Notes under the pieces: model-generated
Told to the model about the DNA's origin: nothing
Databases searched by the model: none
The model's input: only the letters and a program-made list of their open reading frames with translations
NCBI RefSeq assembly: GCF_009377235.1
Contig: NZ_VMNX01000098.1
Coordinates: 1 to 32,487 of the forward strand
DNA: 32,487 nt
Direction: 5' to 3'
Source of the DNA: Streptomyces acidicola
GTDB lineage: Bacteria > Actinomycetota > Actinomycetes > Streptomycetales > Streptomycetaceae
Program-made: the position numbers and the translations under genes
Shown here: piece by piece, positions 1 through 7,416 of the stretch
Numbering within the stretch: the first letter of the stretch is position 1
Layout: each line of letters starts with the position of its first letter

Positions 1-31
1 TTCGGCGGCTTCGCCCCGGACCCCGTTTCGG

Positions 32-118
32 GGGCCAGCCCCCGGACCCCCGCTCCTCAAACGCCGGAGGGGCTGAACGATCCAGCCCGCCAACGGGGTC
101 TGGGGCGGCAGCCCCAGG
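32..118. repeat. Streptomyces-type intergenic repeat, left copy
   Basis: The core TCCTCAAACGCCGG followed by AGGGGCTG lies at 54-75. A CTGGGGC-GGCA-GCCCCAG hairpin (7-bp perfect stem) follows at 100-117. The same core occurs at 32089-32110 and, inverted, at 32444-32465, and the right end of the window repeats 32-75 as a near-perfect reverse complement. I know this core as a common intergenic sequence of Streptomyces chromosomes. It has no coding signal. It may act as a terminator for a gene to the left of the window. Confidence 0.75.
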
Positions 119-197
119 GATGGGACGGGTAGGGGCGGCGGGGGCGGAAGAAGCCGGCGGTACCGGCCCGCATCGTTCCGCCATCCGGACACCCCCC

Positions 198-225
198 TTG
201 CGCCCGAATGATCCTGTGGCAGGAT
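198..225 (+). promoter_or_regulatory. Probable housekeeping sigma promoter before the SAM-IV riboswitch
   Basis: TTGCGC (198-203), a 16-nt spacer and CAGGAT (220-225) resemble a Streptomyces HrdB-type promoter. The predicted transcription start, about 232, falls at the first base of the riboswitch aptamer. The placement supports the call; the first base of the -10 box is off consensus. Confidence 0.5.
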
Positions 226-230
226 GCTGG

Positions 231-352
231 GCAGGTCATGAGCGACAGCCACAAGGCCCCGGCCGGCTGTCCGGCAACCCTCCGTCCGTGGCGGGGTGCC
301 CCGGGTGAAGACCAGGCCGTAGGCAGCGAGGTCTGCGGCAAGCGCGGACCAG
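231..352 (+). ncRNA. SAM-IV riboswitch
   Basis: This is an S-adenosylmethionine-sensing leader of the actinobacterial SAM-IV class, recognised from its conserved core. GGTCATGAG (234-242) opens the aptamer. CCGGCAACCCTCC (271-283) is the SAM-binding internal loop strand. GGGGTGCCCCGGGTGAAGACC (294-313) closes it, with GGTC 234-237 pairing to GACC 310-313 as P1. The 3' helix GCAG...CTGC followed by GGCAAGCGCGG (337-347), outside P1, is what separates SAM-IV from SAM-I. It lies about 160 nt before an aminotransferase/cysteine desulfurase-like gene on the same strand, so high SAM should lower expression of that gene. No other gene lies between. Confidence 0.9.
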
Positions 353-374
353 GGAGCCTTCCGTGAGCAAGCGA

Positions 375-420
375 ATGCGATAGGGCCGCAGAGCCCCGCC
401 TCCGCATATCCCCTTTTCTT
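375..420 (+). terminator. Candidate riboswitch attenuator hairpin
   Basis: ATGCG (375-379) pairs with CGCAT (403-407), and inside it GGGC (383-386) pairs with GCCC (393-396). A T-rich run (TTTTCTT, 414-420) follows. Located 25 nt after the SAM-IV aptamer and 90 nt before the start codon, it is suited to be the expression platform. The stem is interrupted by internal loops, so the strength is uncertain, and control could instead be at translation. Confidence 0.4.
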
Positions 421-509
421 CATCCCGCCCGTGCCGTGGGTCGCTCCAGCCGCCCTTCGCGCTGTCCGGTACGGAACGGAATTCCGCCTGCCTTCACGGG
501 AGTTCAGCC

Positions 510-1895
510 ATGTCCTTCTCCAGTTCTGCCTCCGCCTCCGACCTTGCTGCCGACCAGTCCCTTCGCGCCCCGCTGCCCGTACTGGGACGGGACGTCACCG
601 TCCCGCTCGTGACGGGTGGCGAAGTGACGTACGCCGCGCTGGACTACGCCGCCAGCGCCCCGGCCCTGCAGCGTGTCTGGGACGACGTGGCCGCGTACGC
701 GCCTTACTACGGCAGCGTGCACCGGGGTGCCGGGTACCTGTCCCAGCTGTCCACGGATCTCTTCGAGAACGCCCGCAACACCGTCGCCGAGTTCCTCGAC
801 TGCCGCGGCGACGACCAGGTCGTCTTCACCCGCTCCACCACCGACTCGCTCAACCTCCTCGCCGCCGCGCTCCCCACCGACTGCCAGGTCTTCGTGTTCG
901 AGACCGAGCACCACGCCTCCCTGCTGCCCTGGCGGGACGCCCACGTCACCTATCTGAACGCCCCCCGCACCCCGGCAGAGGCCGTCGCCACCGTCGAGCG
1001 CGCCCTCGCCGGTCGCGACCCCCACGGACCCGCTCTCGTCTGCGTGACCGGCGCCTCGAACGTCACTGGCGAGCTGTGGCCCGTCCGTGAGCTGGCCGCC
1101 GCCGCGCACGCCCACGGCGCCCGCATCGTCCTCGACGCAGCCCAGCTCGCGCCCCATCACCCGGTCTCTGTGCGGGAGTTGGGCGTCGACTGGGTCGCCT
1201 TCTCCGGTCACAAGCTGTACGCGCCCTTCGGCTCCGGCGTCCTCGCCGGGCGCGCCGACTGGCTGACCGAGGCCGATCCGTACCTCGCGGGCGGGGGCGC
1301 GAGCCGGAAGGTCTCCCGGCGTACGGACGGGGGAGTGGACGTGGAGTGGCACGTCAGTGAGGCCCGCCACGAGGCCGGGTCCCCGAACGTCATCGGCGCC
1401 TACTCCATCGCCTCCGCCTGCAAGGCCCTCACCGAGGCCGGGTTCGACGCCCTGGTCGCCCGCGAGCAGTACCTGATCGACACTGTCCGCGCGGGCCTCG
1501 CCGAGGTTCCCCAGGTGCGCGTCCTGTCGCTCTTCGGGGACGACGCCCCGCGTGTCGGCGTCCTCTCCTTCGTCGTCGACGGGTGGAACAGCTCGCACTT
1601 CGCGGCCGCCCTCTCCGCCGAGTACGGGATCGGCGTACGGGACGGGCTCTTCTGCGCCCACCCGCTGGTGCGGACGCTCCTCGGCAGTGACCCGGAAGCC
1701 CAGGGCGAGTGCGGCGCCCCCGAGGCCGCGCCCGGCGAGAAGTCCCTGAACGCGATCCGGGTGAGCTTCGGCGCCGGTACGCCGGACGAGCACATCGAGC
1801 GGTTCCTGGGAGCGGTCAAGGAGCTCGTCCGGGACGGCGCCCAGTGGAACTACCGTACGGAGGAGGGGCGTTGCGTGCCCGACACCTCCGCGTGA
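510..1895 (+). CDS. PLP-dependent aminotransferase class V / cysteine desulfurase-like protein
   Basis: A 461-residue fold-type I PLP enzyme of the NifS/CsdA/isopenicillin-N-epimerase group. The signatures are a THNE-like FETEHHASLLPW segment near residues 130-140, the cofactor Asp in VLDAAQLAPH (about residue 210), and the Schiff-base Lys235 in SGHKLYAPFGSG. A cysteine in GLFCAHPLVR and a C-terminal IRVSFG segment also fit the class. The start is fixed by GGGAG seven bases upstream. The SAM-IV riboswitch in its leader suggests a role in sulfur or methionine metabolism, such as sulfur transfer from cysteine. That is inference, and the exact substrate cannot be read from the sequence. The last 46 bases overlap the convergent glycerate kinase gene. 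Confidence 0.88.
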   Translation: MSFSSSASASDLAADQSLRAPLPVLGRDVTVPLVTGGEVTYAALDYAASAPALQRVWDDVAAYAPYYGSVHRGAGYLSQLSTDLFENARNTVAEFLDCRGDDQVVFTRSTTDSLNLLAAALPTDCQVFVFETEHHASLLPWRDAHVTYLNAPRTPAEAVATVERALAGRDPHGPALVCVTGASNVTGELWPVRELAAAAHAHGARIVLDAAQLAPHHPVSVRELGVDWVAFSGHKLYAPFGSGVLAGRADWLTEADPYLAGGGASRKVSRRTDGGVDVEWHVSEARHEAGSPNVIGAYSIASACKALTEAGFDALVAREQYLIDTVRAGLAEVPQVRVLSLFGDDAPRVGVLSFVVDGWNSSHFAAALSAEYGIGVRDGLFCAHPLVRTLLGSDPEAQGECGAPEAAPGEKSLNAIRVSFGAGTPDEHIERFLGAVKELVRDGAQWNYRTEEGRCVPDTSA

Positions 1896-3079
1896 GCCGC
1901 TAGTCCGGCGCCTGCCGCGCCTGCCGCACCCGCCGGCAGCCGGGTGCCGAGCCGGATCATCCGCAGGGCGCGCTCCGTGGCGTCCGTGAGGAGTTCCGCG
2001 GCCCGGACCAGCGCCTCGGCCAGCGCCATCGGTGCGGGCAGGATGCCGTGGCAGGCGTCCACGCCCGGCACCTCGTGCGCGCCCTCGCCGAGCGTCCCCG
2101 CCAGGGCGAGCACCGGCCGCCCGTGCAGCTTGGCACGGCGGGCCACCTCGGCCGGGACCTTGCCGCGCGGCGTCTGGTGGTCCAGCGCGCCCTCGGCGGT
2201 GACGACCAGGTCGGCGCGGGCCAGACGGGCGTCCAGGTCGAGGTGGTCAAGGAGCACCTCGAAGCGGGGCAGCAGCCGGGCGCCCAGGGCGGCGAGGCCC
2301 GCCCCCAGGCCGCCGGAGGCTCCGGTGCCGGGGCCGCCGTACAGGTCGGTGCCGCCCGTGGCCAGGTCGCGGGTCAGAACGTAGGCCCAGTTGTCCAGGC
2401 CCGCCGACAGTTCCTCCACCTGTGCGGGGGTCGCGCCCTTCTGCGGGCCGAAGACCCGGGCCACCCCGCGCTCACCGCACAGCACGTTGTACGGGTTGCA
2501 GGCGACCAGCAGTTCGACGTCCTTGAGGCGGGCGTCCAGGCCCGACGGGTCGATGTGGTGCAGGCGGGGCAACTCCCGGCCTCCGGGCGGGAGTTCGAAG
2601 CCGTCCGCGTCGAGCAGGCGGGCTCCGAGGGCCTGGAGGGCGCCGGCGCCCCCGTCCGACGTACCGGAGTCGCCGCAGCCCACAAGGACGCGTCGTACGC
2701 CCAGGTCGAGGGCCGCGCGGATCAGCTCGCCGACGCCGTACGTCGTCGTGGCGCCCGGGTCGCGGAGGCGGTTCGGGACGAGGGAGAGGCCCGCGACCGC
2801 CGCCATCTCGACGACCGCAGTGTCCCGGCAGCCGAGCAGCGCGAAGTGGGTGCCGACGGGCTCGCCGAGCGGGCCCGTGGCGGGCAGGGCGACCAGCCGT
2901 CCCCCGGTCGAGGCGGCCAGCGCGGCGGCCGTGCCCTCGCCGCCGTCCACCAGGGGGATGAGGTCGATCCGGGCCTCGGGCACGACCCGGCGGACGCCCG
3001 CCGCGATGGCGTCGGCGGCGGCCTGGGCGGACAGGGACTCCTTGAAGCCGCTGGGGGCCACGGCGATACGGCTGAGCAT
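1850..3079 (-). CDS. Glycerate kinase (GarK/GlxK family)
   Basis: A 409-residue glycerate kinase that phosphorylates D-glycerate, in this family to 2-phosphoglycerate, feeding lower glycolysis. Visible family marks are the N-terminal VAPSGFKESLSAQAAADAI, the PLVDGGEGTAAAL loop, the GCGDSGTSDGGAGALQALG glycine-rich motif, and ACNPYNVLCGERGVARVFGPQKGAT. ATG at 3079 is chosen because GGAGG lies seven bases upstream and the family N-terminus begins there. It follows the SLC13 transporter gene by only 11 bases and is surely co-transcribed, which suggests glycerate or a precursor as the transporter's cargo. The Ala/Gly-rich tail extends beyond the usual ~380 residues and is encoded opposite the end of the aminotransferase gene. 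Confidence 0.93.
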   Translation of the reverse strand: MLSRIAVAPSGFKESLSAQAAADAIAAGVRRVVPEARIDLIPLVDGGEGTAAALAASTGGRLVALPATGPLGEPVGTHFALLGCRDTAVVEMAAVAGLSLVPNRLRDPGATTTYGVGELIRAALDLGVRRVLVGCGDSGTSDGGAGALQALGARLLDADGFELPPGGRELPRLHHIDPSGLDARLKDVELLVACNPYNVLCGERGVARVFGPQKGATPAQVEELSAGLDNWAYVLTRDLATGGTDLYGGPGTGASGGLGAGLAALGARLLPRFEVLLDHLDLDARLARADLVVTAEGALDHQTPRGKVPAEVARRAKLHGRPVLALAGTLGEGAHEVPGVDACHGILPAPMALAEALVRAAELLTDATERALRMIRLGTRLPAGAAGAAGAGLAAHAEVSGTQRPSSVR

Positions 3080-3090
3080 GAGACGACCTC

Positions 3091-4551
3091 CTAGCGGGTC
3101 AGGGGCACGCCGAGCAGCGGCCACACCGCGACGGCGAAGAGCAGGACGAGAGCGGCGGTCAGCGGCGCCAGGACGGCGGACAGACGCAGCAGGTCGCGCG
3201 GGGTGTACGTGGGCGTCCCGGGGATCTCGGCGAAGAGCGTGACCGGTTTCGCGGAGGCGGGCAGCGTGTGGCAGAAGCCCGCCGCCGCGGTGGACGCGAG
3301 GGCGGCCGCGACCGGATTGACCCCGGCACCCACGGCCGCCGCCACCACCAGCGGGACCAGCACCGACGAGCGCGCCGAACGGGACTGCAGGACGAGGTGC
3401 GCCGCCGTGCTGACCACGATCACCACGGTCAGGAACACGGCCGGCGACACACCCCCGGGGAGCCCGGAGACCAGCCACTTCGCCGCGCCCGAGTCGGCCA
3501 GCGCGACGCCCATCGCCATCGTCGCGGCCATGAACAGCAGCAACGACCAGGGAACCGTCTTCAGCGCGTCCTTCAGCCGTACGGTGCCGAGGGCCGGCGA
3601 GGACGCGACGACCGCGCCTATCAGTGCCACGACCGCGGGCGGCACCTGGTGGAGCGGCTCGGCGCACCACAGGACCACGACCGTGGCGAGCAGCAGCGCA
3701 CAGCGGGTCTCGGCCTGCGACCAGGGACCGGTGACCGGGCGGTCGCTGTGCTGCTGGATCTGCTCGGCGGTGATGTGCACGGGACCCCGGCGGTCAGCGC
3801 GCCGGGTGGTCGTCAGCAGGACGGCCTCGGCCGCCAGATGGGAGCACACCACGGCCAGCGGCAGACCCAGCAGCAGCCACTCCGTGAAGCCGATCCGGTC
3901 ACCGGTGGCCTCCCACAGCACCGACACGGTGATCAGATGCGCGCCCGCCCCGATCAGGGTTGCCACCGCCGACAGAAGGATCACGGTCGGAAACAGCAAC
4001 GCCAGCATCACGACCAGTCGTTTCCGGTCGGAGAGCGCCTTGGCGAGGGCGAGGAACACCGGCAGCGCGAGCGCGGCCCGGCCCGAGGTCGCCGGCACGG
4101 CGAAGGCCGTCACCACCAGCGCGGCCGTCGTCAGATGCGTCAGCTGCCGAACGGTGCGCGCCCCGCCGACCAGGAACACCGCCGCCCGCCCCGCAAGGCC
4201 CGTCCGGCTCACCGCCGCCGCCAGCACGAACGCGCAGATCAGCAGCCACACCGTCGAGTCGCCCAGGGTGCCGAAGAGCGTGTCGCTGCTGATCACCCCG
4301 GTGACCGTCAGCGCGAGCCCGGCGCCCAGCGCGATGTACGTGTCGTCGATCGGCGTGGCGATCCAGGCGCAGGTGGCCAGGGCGAAGACCACGAGCGTGA
4401 GACGGGCGTCGCCGCCGAGGCCGGGGAAGTTGCCGGGCACCACGAGCAGTGCGCACAGGGACAGCGCCGCGCACAGCGCCACGGCCAGACGGAGGTTCAG
4501 GGTCACATCATCGAGGGTCCTGCCGGGCCGTGAGCCGTCGATGAGCCGCAC
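3091..4551 (-). CDS. SLC13/DASS-type anion permease
   Basis: A membrane transporter of about 486 residues with roughly 12 hydrophobic segments in two halves separated by a hydrophilic stretch (residues ~240-275). The pattern, including FAVPATSGRAALALPVFLALA in the first half and QSRSARSSVLVPLVVAAA in the second, fits the SLC13/CitT-ArsB anion permease fold that carries small carboxylates with sodium or protons. It sits 11 bases before glycerate kinase in one operon, so glycerate or a related C3 acid is a plausible substrate (inference). The GTG at 4551 has no strong ribosome site. A second GTG at 4506, just before the first membrane segment, would give 471 residues and would place the shared regulatory sequence (4540-4570) fully upstream of the gene. 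Confidence 0.85.
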   Translation of the reverse strand: MRLIDGSRPGRTLDDVTLNLRLAVALCAALSLCALLVVPGNFPGLGGDARLTLVVFALATCAWIATPIDDTYIALGAGLALTVTGVISSDTLFGTLGDSTVWLLICAFVLAAAVSRTGLAGRAAVFLVGGARTVRQLTHLTTAALVVTAFAVPATSGRAALALPVFLALAKALSDRKRLVVMLALLFPTVILLSAVATLIGAGAHLITVSVLWEATGDRIGFTEWLLLGLPLAVVCSHLAAEAVLLTTTRRADRRGPVHITAEQIQQHSDRPVTGPWSQAETRCALLLATVVVLWCAEPLHQVPPAVVALIGAVVASSPALGTVRLKDALKTVPWSLLLFMAATMAMGVALADSGAAKWLVSGLPGGVSPAVFLTVVIVVSTAAHLVLQSRSARSSVLVPLVVAAAVGAGVNPVAAALASTAAAGFCHTLPASAKPVTLFAEIPGTPTYTPRDLLRLSAVLAPLTAALVLLFAVAVWPLLGVPLTR

Positions 4552-4570
4552 ATGAAGGAAACTTCACGCG
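4540..4570. promoter_or_regulatory. Candidate operator, copy 2 (transporter-glycerate kinase operon)
   Basis: GATGAGCC followed 12 bases on by the imperfect dyad ATGAAG-N4-CTTCAC. It aligns without gaps with 7001-7031 upstream of the two-component operon: 22 of 31 positions are identical, and the orientation relative to the gene is the same. It covers the annotated start codon of the transporter, which would suit a repressor-type site or indicates that the true start is GTG 4506. Confidence 0.5.
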
Positions 4571-4583
4571 GCCGTTCGCCCCG

Positions 4584-5246
4584 TTACGACGGCAACCGGT
4601 ACCCCATCCCGCGAACCGTCTCCACCCGCTCCGAGCCCAGCTTCTTCCGCAGCGCGCGCACGTAGACGTCCACGATGTTGGAGCCGGGATCGAAGTCGTA
4701 CCCCCATACGTGCGACAGGATCTGCTCGCGGGACAGCACCTGCCCGGGATGCCTCAGGAACAGCTCCAGGAGCACGAACTCGCGGGCCGTCAGATCGACC
4801 GTCCGCTCCCCGGACCGGGCCCGCCGCGTCCGCAGGTCCAGGCTCAGCGAACCGGACCGCAGCACCGTCACCTCGGGCGCGCGTGCCGCCGTACGCAGCC
4901 GCAGGCGCACCCGCGCGAGGAGTTCCTCGAAGCGGAACGGCTTGGTCATCCAGTCGTCGGCGCCGCCCTCCAGACCGGCCACGGTGTCCCGTACGGAGTC
5001 CCGGGCGGTCAGCACGATCACGGGGATGGTCACGCGGGCCTCCCGCAGTTCGCGCAGGACCGTGAAGCCGTCCCGGCCGGGCAGCCCGATGTCGAGGACG
5101 ATCAGATCGAATCCGCCGGTCAGCGCGTACTCGTACGCGGCCTCGCCGTCACCGACCACGGTGGTCGTGAATCCGCCCGCGCGCAGGCCCTTCTCCACGA
5201 AGGCGGCGATGCGTTCCTCGTCCTCCACGATGAGAATGCGGTTCAC
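4584..5246 (-). CDS. OmpR/PhoB-family response regulator
   Basis: A 220-residue two-component response regulator. The receiver domain (1-~115) has the acidic pair in VEDEE, phospho-acceptor Asp52 in LIVLDIGLPGRDG, Thr80 in VIVLTA and Lys102 in MTKPF. The C-terminal winged-helix DNA-binding domain (~125-220) has the usual LTAREFVLLELFLRHPGQVLSREQI and FDPGSNIVDVYVRALRKKLG. It is the last gene of an operon, 25 bases after its histidine kinase. The glycerate/transporter operon begins 32 bases further on, and the shared sequence there is a candidate target site. Confidence 0.95.
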   Translation of the reverse strand: MNRILIVEDEERIAAFVEKGLRAGGFTTTVVGDGEAAYEYALTGGFDLIVLDIGLPGRDGFTVLRELREARVTIPVIVLTARDSVRDTVAGLEGGADDWMTKPFRFEELLARVRLRLRTAARAPEVTVLRSGSLSLDLRTRRARSGERTVDLTAREFVLLELFLRHPGQVLSREQILSHVWGYDFDPGSNIVDVYVRALRKKLGSERVETVRGMGYRLPS

Positions 5247-5271
5247 GTGCGTGCCTCTTTGCGGATCGCGT

Positions 5272-6738
5272 TCACGGGCGTGCTTCCTCCAGGTTCAGTA
5301 CGAAGGTGGCGCCGCCGCCCTCCGTGTCGTGCAGACGGACCCGGCCGCCATGGGCCTCCGCGATCGCCCGCACGATCGACAGCCCGAGCCCGGCGCCCGA
5401 GCCACGGGCGCCGCGCCGGGCGGTCCCGCGCCGGAACCGCTCGAAGATGACCCGGGCGTCCTGCGGCTGGACACCGGGCCCGCAGTCCACGACGTACAGC
5501 TCGACGCACGAGCCGTCGGCGCGGGAGCCGATGCGGATGGTCTGGCCGGCCGTGGTGTGCTGCACGGCGTTCTGCGCGAGCTGGACCATCGCCTGGGTGA
5601 TCCGCTGGGGGTCCAACTCCACCTCCCGGTCGGCGACTTCGGCGAGCTGCCAGTCGCGGTCGCCGAGGGTGCGGGCCTTGACGTAGACGTCGGCGGTCAG
5701 TTCGGCGAGCTGGACGGGCTCCGGGGTGACGAAGTCGGGGCGCTCGGCCTTGGCGAGCAGGAGCAGGTCCTCGACGATGCGGCTCATCCGGTCGAGCTCG
5801 TCGGTGACGAGGCGGACGGTCTCCTCGCGCTCGGCGGGGTCGTCGCCCATCAGCTCCAGATGGCCGCGCACGATGGTGATGGGGGTGCGCAGCTCGTGAC
5901 CGGCGTCGTCGACGAACTCCCGCTGGGCGGCGAAGGCGCGCTCCAGCCGGTCGAGCATGGCGTTGAACGTCTCGGCGAGCGCGGCCACGTCGTCCCGTCC
6001 GCGCACCGGGATACGACGGGTGAGGTCCTGCTCGGTGAGCTGCGCGGCCGCGGTACGCACCAGCCGTACGGGCTGCAGGATCCGCCCGGCGACCGCCCAC
6101 CCGATCCCGGTCGTCAGCACCAGCGCCACCCCCGAGATGGCGAGCAGTATGCGGAACACCTCGTCCACGCCCGCCTGTTCGCGCCCCGGGTGGAAGGCGA
6201 CGACGAACGCGGCGTCCGGTTCGCTGCCGTGCCGGGCGACGGCCACCTTGGCCCAGCGGATCTCGCCCGCCGCCCGGTGCAGGATGCCGGTGGAGTCGGG
6301 CGAGTCGTAGATACGGCGCCGCGCGTCGGCGTCCTGGTGCAGGGGCACGGCGACCGGGATGTCGCGGGGCGGCTGGATGATCTGCGCGGGGCCACGGCCG
6401 TACCGGCCCACCAGCCCGATCAGTTCCTCGTCCGGGTCGGCGTACTGCCGCTCCAGGAAGACGTACAGCAGCCGCCCCGGATCGGTGAACGGCCGGCCGG
6501 TCTCCGGGTCGACGCCCCGCTCCTCGAAGTGGGCGAACTCACCGGCCTCCTGGGCGAGCAGCCCGCTCACCCGGAGCTCGACGTCCCGGAGCAGTATCGA
6601 CCGCGTCGTGGCGGCCACCGAGCCGAGGGCGACGGCCATCATGAGCAGCAGCCAGAGCAGGATGCGGACGCGCGCCGTGAGCGACCGTCGCGGCCGGTCA
6701 TCCGTCGTCGCCGGGCCCGTCGTCGTCATCGTCATCAT
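5272..6738 (-). CDS. Sensor histidine kinase (HAMP, EnvZ-like class)
   Basis: A 488-residue membrane kinase. TM1 is at about 24-44 and an extracytoplasmic sensor region at about 45-190. TM2 is at about 195-220, followed by HAMP (LQPVRLVRTAAAQLTEQDL). The HisKA H-box is AGHELRTPI with His281. The ATPase domain has the N-box LAQNAVQHT, the G1 box DCGPGVQ, the F-box FERFRRG and the G2 box GSGAGLGLSIV. It autophosphorylates and passes phosphate to the regulator encoded 25 bases downstream. The start lies inside the preceding small gene (41-base overlap). ATG codons at 6738, 6735 and 6729 are all possible and none has a clear ribosome site, so translational coupling is likely. Confidence 0.95.
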   Translation of the reverse strand: MMTMTTTGPATTDDRPRRSLTARVRILLWLLLMMAVALGSVAATTRSILLRDVELRVSGLLAQEAGEFAHFEERGVDPETGRPFTDPGRLLYVFLERQYADPDEELIGLVGRYGRGPAQIIQPPRDIPVAVPLHQDADARRRIYDSPDSTGILHRAAGEIRWAKVAVARHGSEPDAAFVVAFHPGREQAGVDEVFRILLAISGVALVLTTGIGWAVAGRILQPVRLVRTAAAQLTEQDLTRRIPVRGRDDVAALAETFNAMLDRLERAFAAQREFVDDAGHELRTPITIVRGHLELMGDDPAEREETVRLVTDELDRMSRIVEDLLLLAKAERPDFVTPEPVQLAELTADVYVKARTLGDRDWQLAEVADREVELDPQRITQAMVQLAQNAVQHTTAGQTIRIGSRADGSCVELYVVDCGPGVQPQDARVIFERFRRGTARRGARGSGAGLGLSIVRAIAEAHGGRVRLHDTEGGGATFVLNLEEARP

Positions 6739-6985
6739 CCGCAGAGCTGTCCGTCACGGGAGGCCGTGACACGACCTCGTCACTGGGCGTCGGCGTCGGC
6801 GCGGACGGGGTGGGCGCCGGCGAGGAGGGCGAGCCGCTGTCCAGTTCGACCTTGGGCGGAACCTTGGGCGACTCCGGACGGTCACTGAGGGCAAAACTGG
6901 TGGCGGCGATCCCGAGAGGAATCACCACGACAGCGGCGAGGGCCGCCATCCGGCGAGAGAAGACCATGGGACCGATGCTGCGCAC
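6698..6985 (-). CDS. Small secreted or membrane-anchored acidic protein
   Basis: 95 residues. A basic start with MVFSRRM is followed by a hydrophobic segment (about 13-33) that can be a signal peptide or single anchor. Then comes a Pro/Ser/Thr-rich stretch, and the C-terminus is an Asp run (residues ~84-90) ending GPGDDG. No enzyme motif is visible. It is the first gene of the two-component operon, and its 3' end overlaps the kinase start by 41 bases. The GATGAC repeat there encodes poly-Asp in this frame and Met-Thr repeats in the kinase. Proteins of this type are often annotated as small hydrophilic secreted proteins next to Streptomyces sensor kinases. A role as signal-modulating partner of the kinase is inference. 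ATG 6967 is an alternative start. Confidence 0.72.
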   Translation of the reverse strand: MRSIGPMVFSRRMAALAAVVVIPLGIAATSFALSDRPESPKVPPKVELDSGSPSSPAPTPSAPTPTPSDEVVSRPPVTDSSADDDDDDDGPGDDG

Positions 6986-7000
6986 GGCACCCGACAGCAG

Positions 7001-7031
7001 GATGAGCCCAAGATGAGGAACTCTTCATCCG
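7001..7031. promoter_or_regulatory. Candidate operator, copy 1 (two-component operon)
   Basis: GATGAG at 7001-7006 and again at 7012-7017 (11-bp period, one helical turn) runs into an ATGAGG-N4-CTTCAT imperfect dyad (7013-7028). It lies 16-46 bp upstream of the small secreted protein gene. Repeats with 11-bp spacing are typical binding sites of OmpR-family regulators, so autoregulation by the adjacent regulator is likely. It resembles 4540-4570. Confidence 0.55.
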
Positions 7032-7051
7032 AGGGGAACTGGGGGGTGTTT

Positions 7052-7124
7052 CAGGGGCGCGGGGCTGTGTCGATGTGCGGCTCCGCCGCGTGGGCGCGAC
7101 AAACCACGACGCACCCGCACCCGC
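7052..7124 (+). repeat. Dispersed hairpin repeat, copy 1
   Basis: AGGGGCGCGGGGCTGTGTCG, then GCGGC-TCC-GCCGC (5-bp stem, 3-nt loop), then GGGCGCGACAAACCACGACG. The same order of blocks occurs at 21990-22070 and 24935-25016. It lies just past the stop of the minus-strand RAM-domain gene (7135), so it may end that transcript. Confidence 0.75.
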
Positions 7125-7134
7125 CATACGACCT

Positions 7135-7416
7135 CTAGCTGTCCAAACCGATAGCGAACGCAGCCTCAAGGTCATGCTGCGAATACGTACGGAACGCCAC
7201 ATGCGTATCCGTGGCCTCAACCCCGGGAATCTTGCTGATCCGTCCCGGAATCACATCGGCGAGATCATCGTGGGCCTTCACCCGGACCATCGCGATCAGG
7301 TCATAGGTACCGGTCACGGAGAACACCTCACTGACGGAGTCCAGCGCGGCGATCGACTCGGCGATCTCGGGGATCCGGTCCACGCTGGTCTTGATGAGCA
7401 CGATCGCGGTGATCAC
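7135..7416 (-). CDS. Stand-alone Lrp/AsnC ligand-binding (RAM) domain protein
   Basis: 93 residues that form only the RAM alpha-beta sandwich of Lrp/AsnC regulators, with no helix-turn-helix. Typical segments are VLIKTSVDRIPEIAESIAALDSV, VFSVTGTYDLIAMVRV and IPGRISKIPGVEATDTHVAF. In full-length regulators this domain binds amino acids and drives oligomerisation. Alone it may be a ligand sensor or a partner that assembles with other Lrp-type proteins. The GTG start (7416) overlaps the rhomboid stop codon (GTGA overlap), so the two are translationally coupled. Confidence 0.9.
   Translation of the reverse strand: MITAIVLIKTSVDRIPEIAESIAALDSVSEVFSVTGTYDLIAMVRVKAHDDLADVIPGRISKIPGVEATDTHVAFRTYSQHDLEAAFAIGLDS

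Noticed and set aside
57..407. 116-codon minus-strand frame at the left end
   Set aside because: It crosses the repeat and the SAM-IV riboswitch; no domain or ribosome site.
504..1793. Long open frame on the minus strand opposite the aminotransferase
   Set aside because: Antisense shadow produced by GC-rich codon bias. It has no domain, while the plus frame has all PLP-enzyme motifs.
4675..6888. 737-codon plus-strand open frame opposite the two-component genes
   Set aside because: Shadow of two clear genes; the composition (Arg/Pro/Gly-rich) is not that of a protein family.
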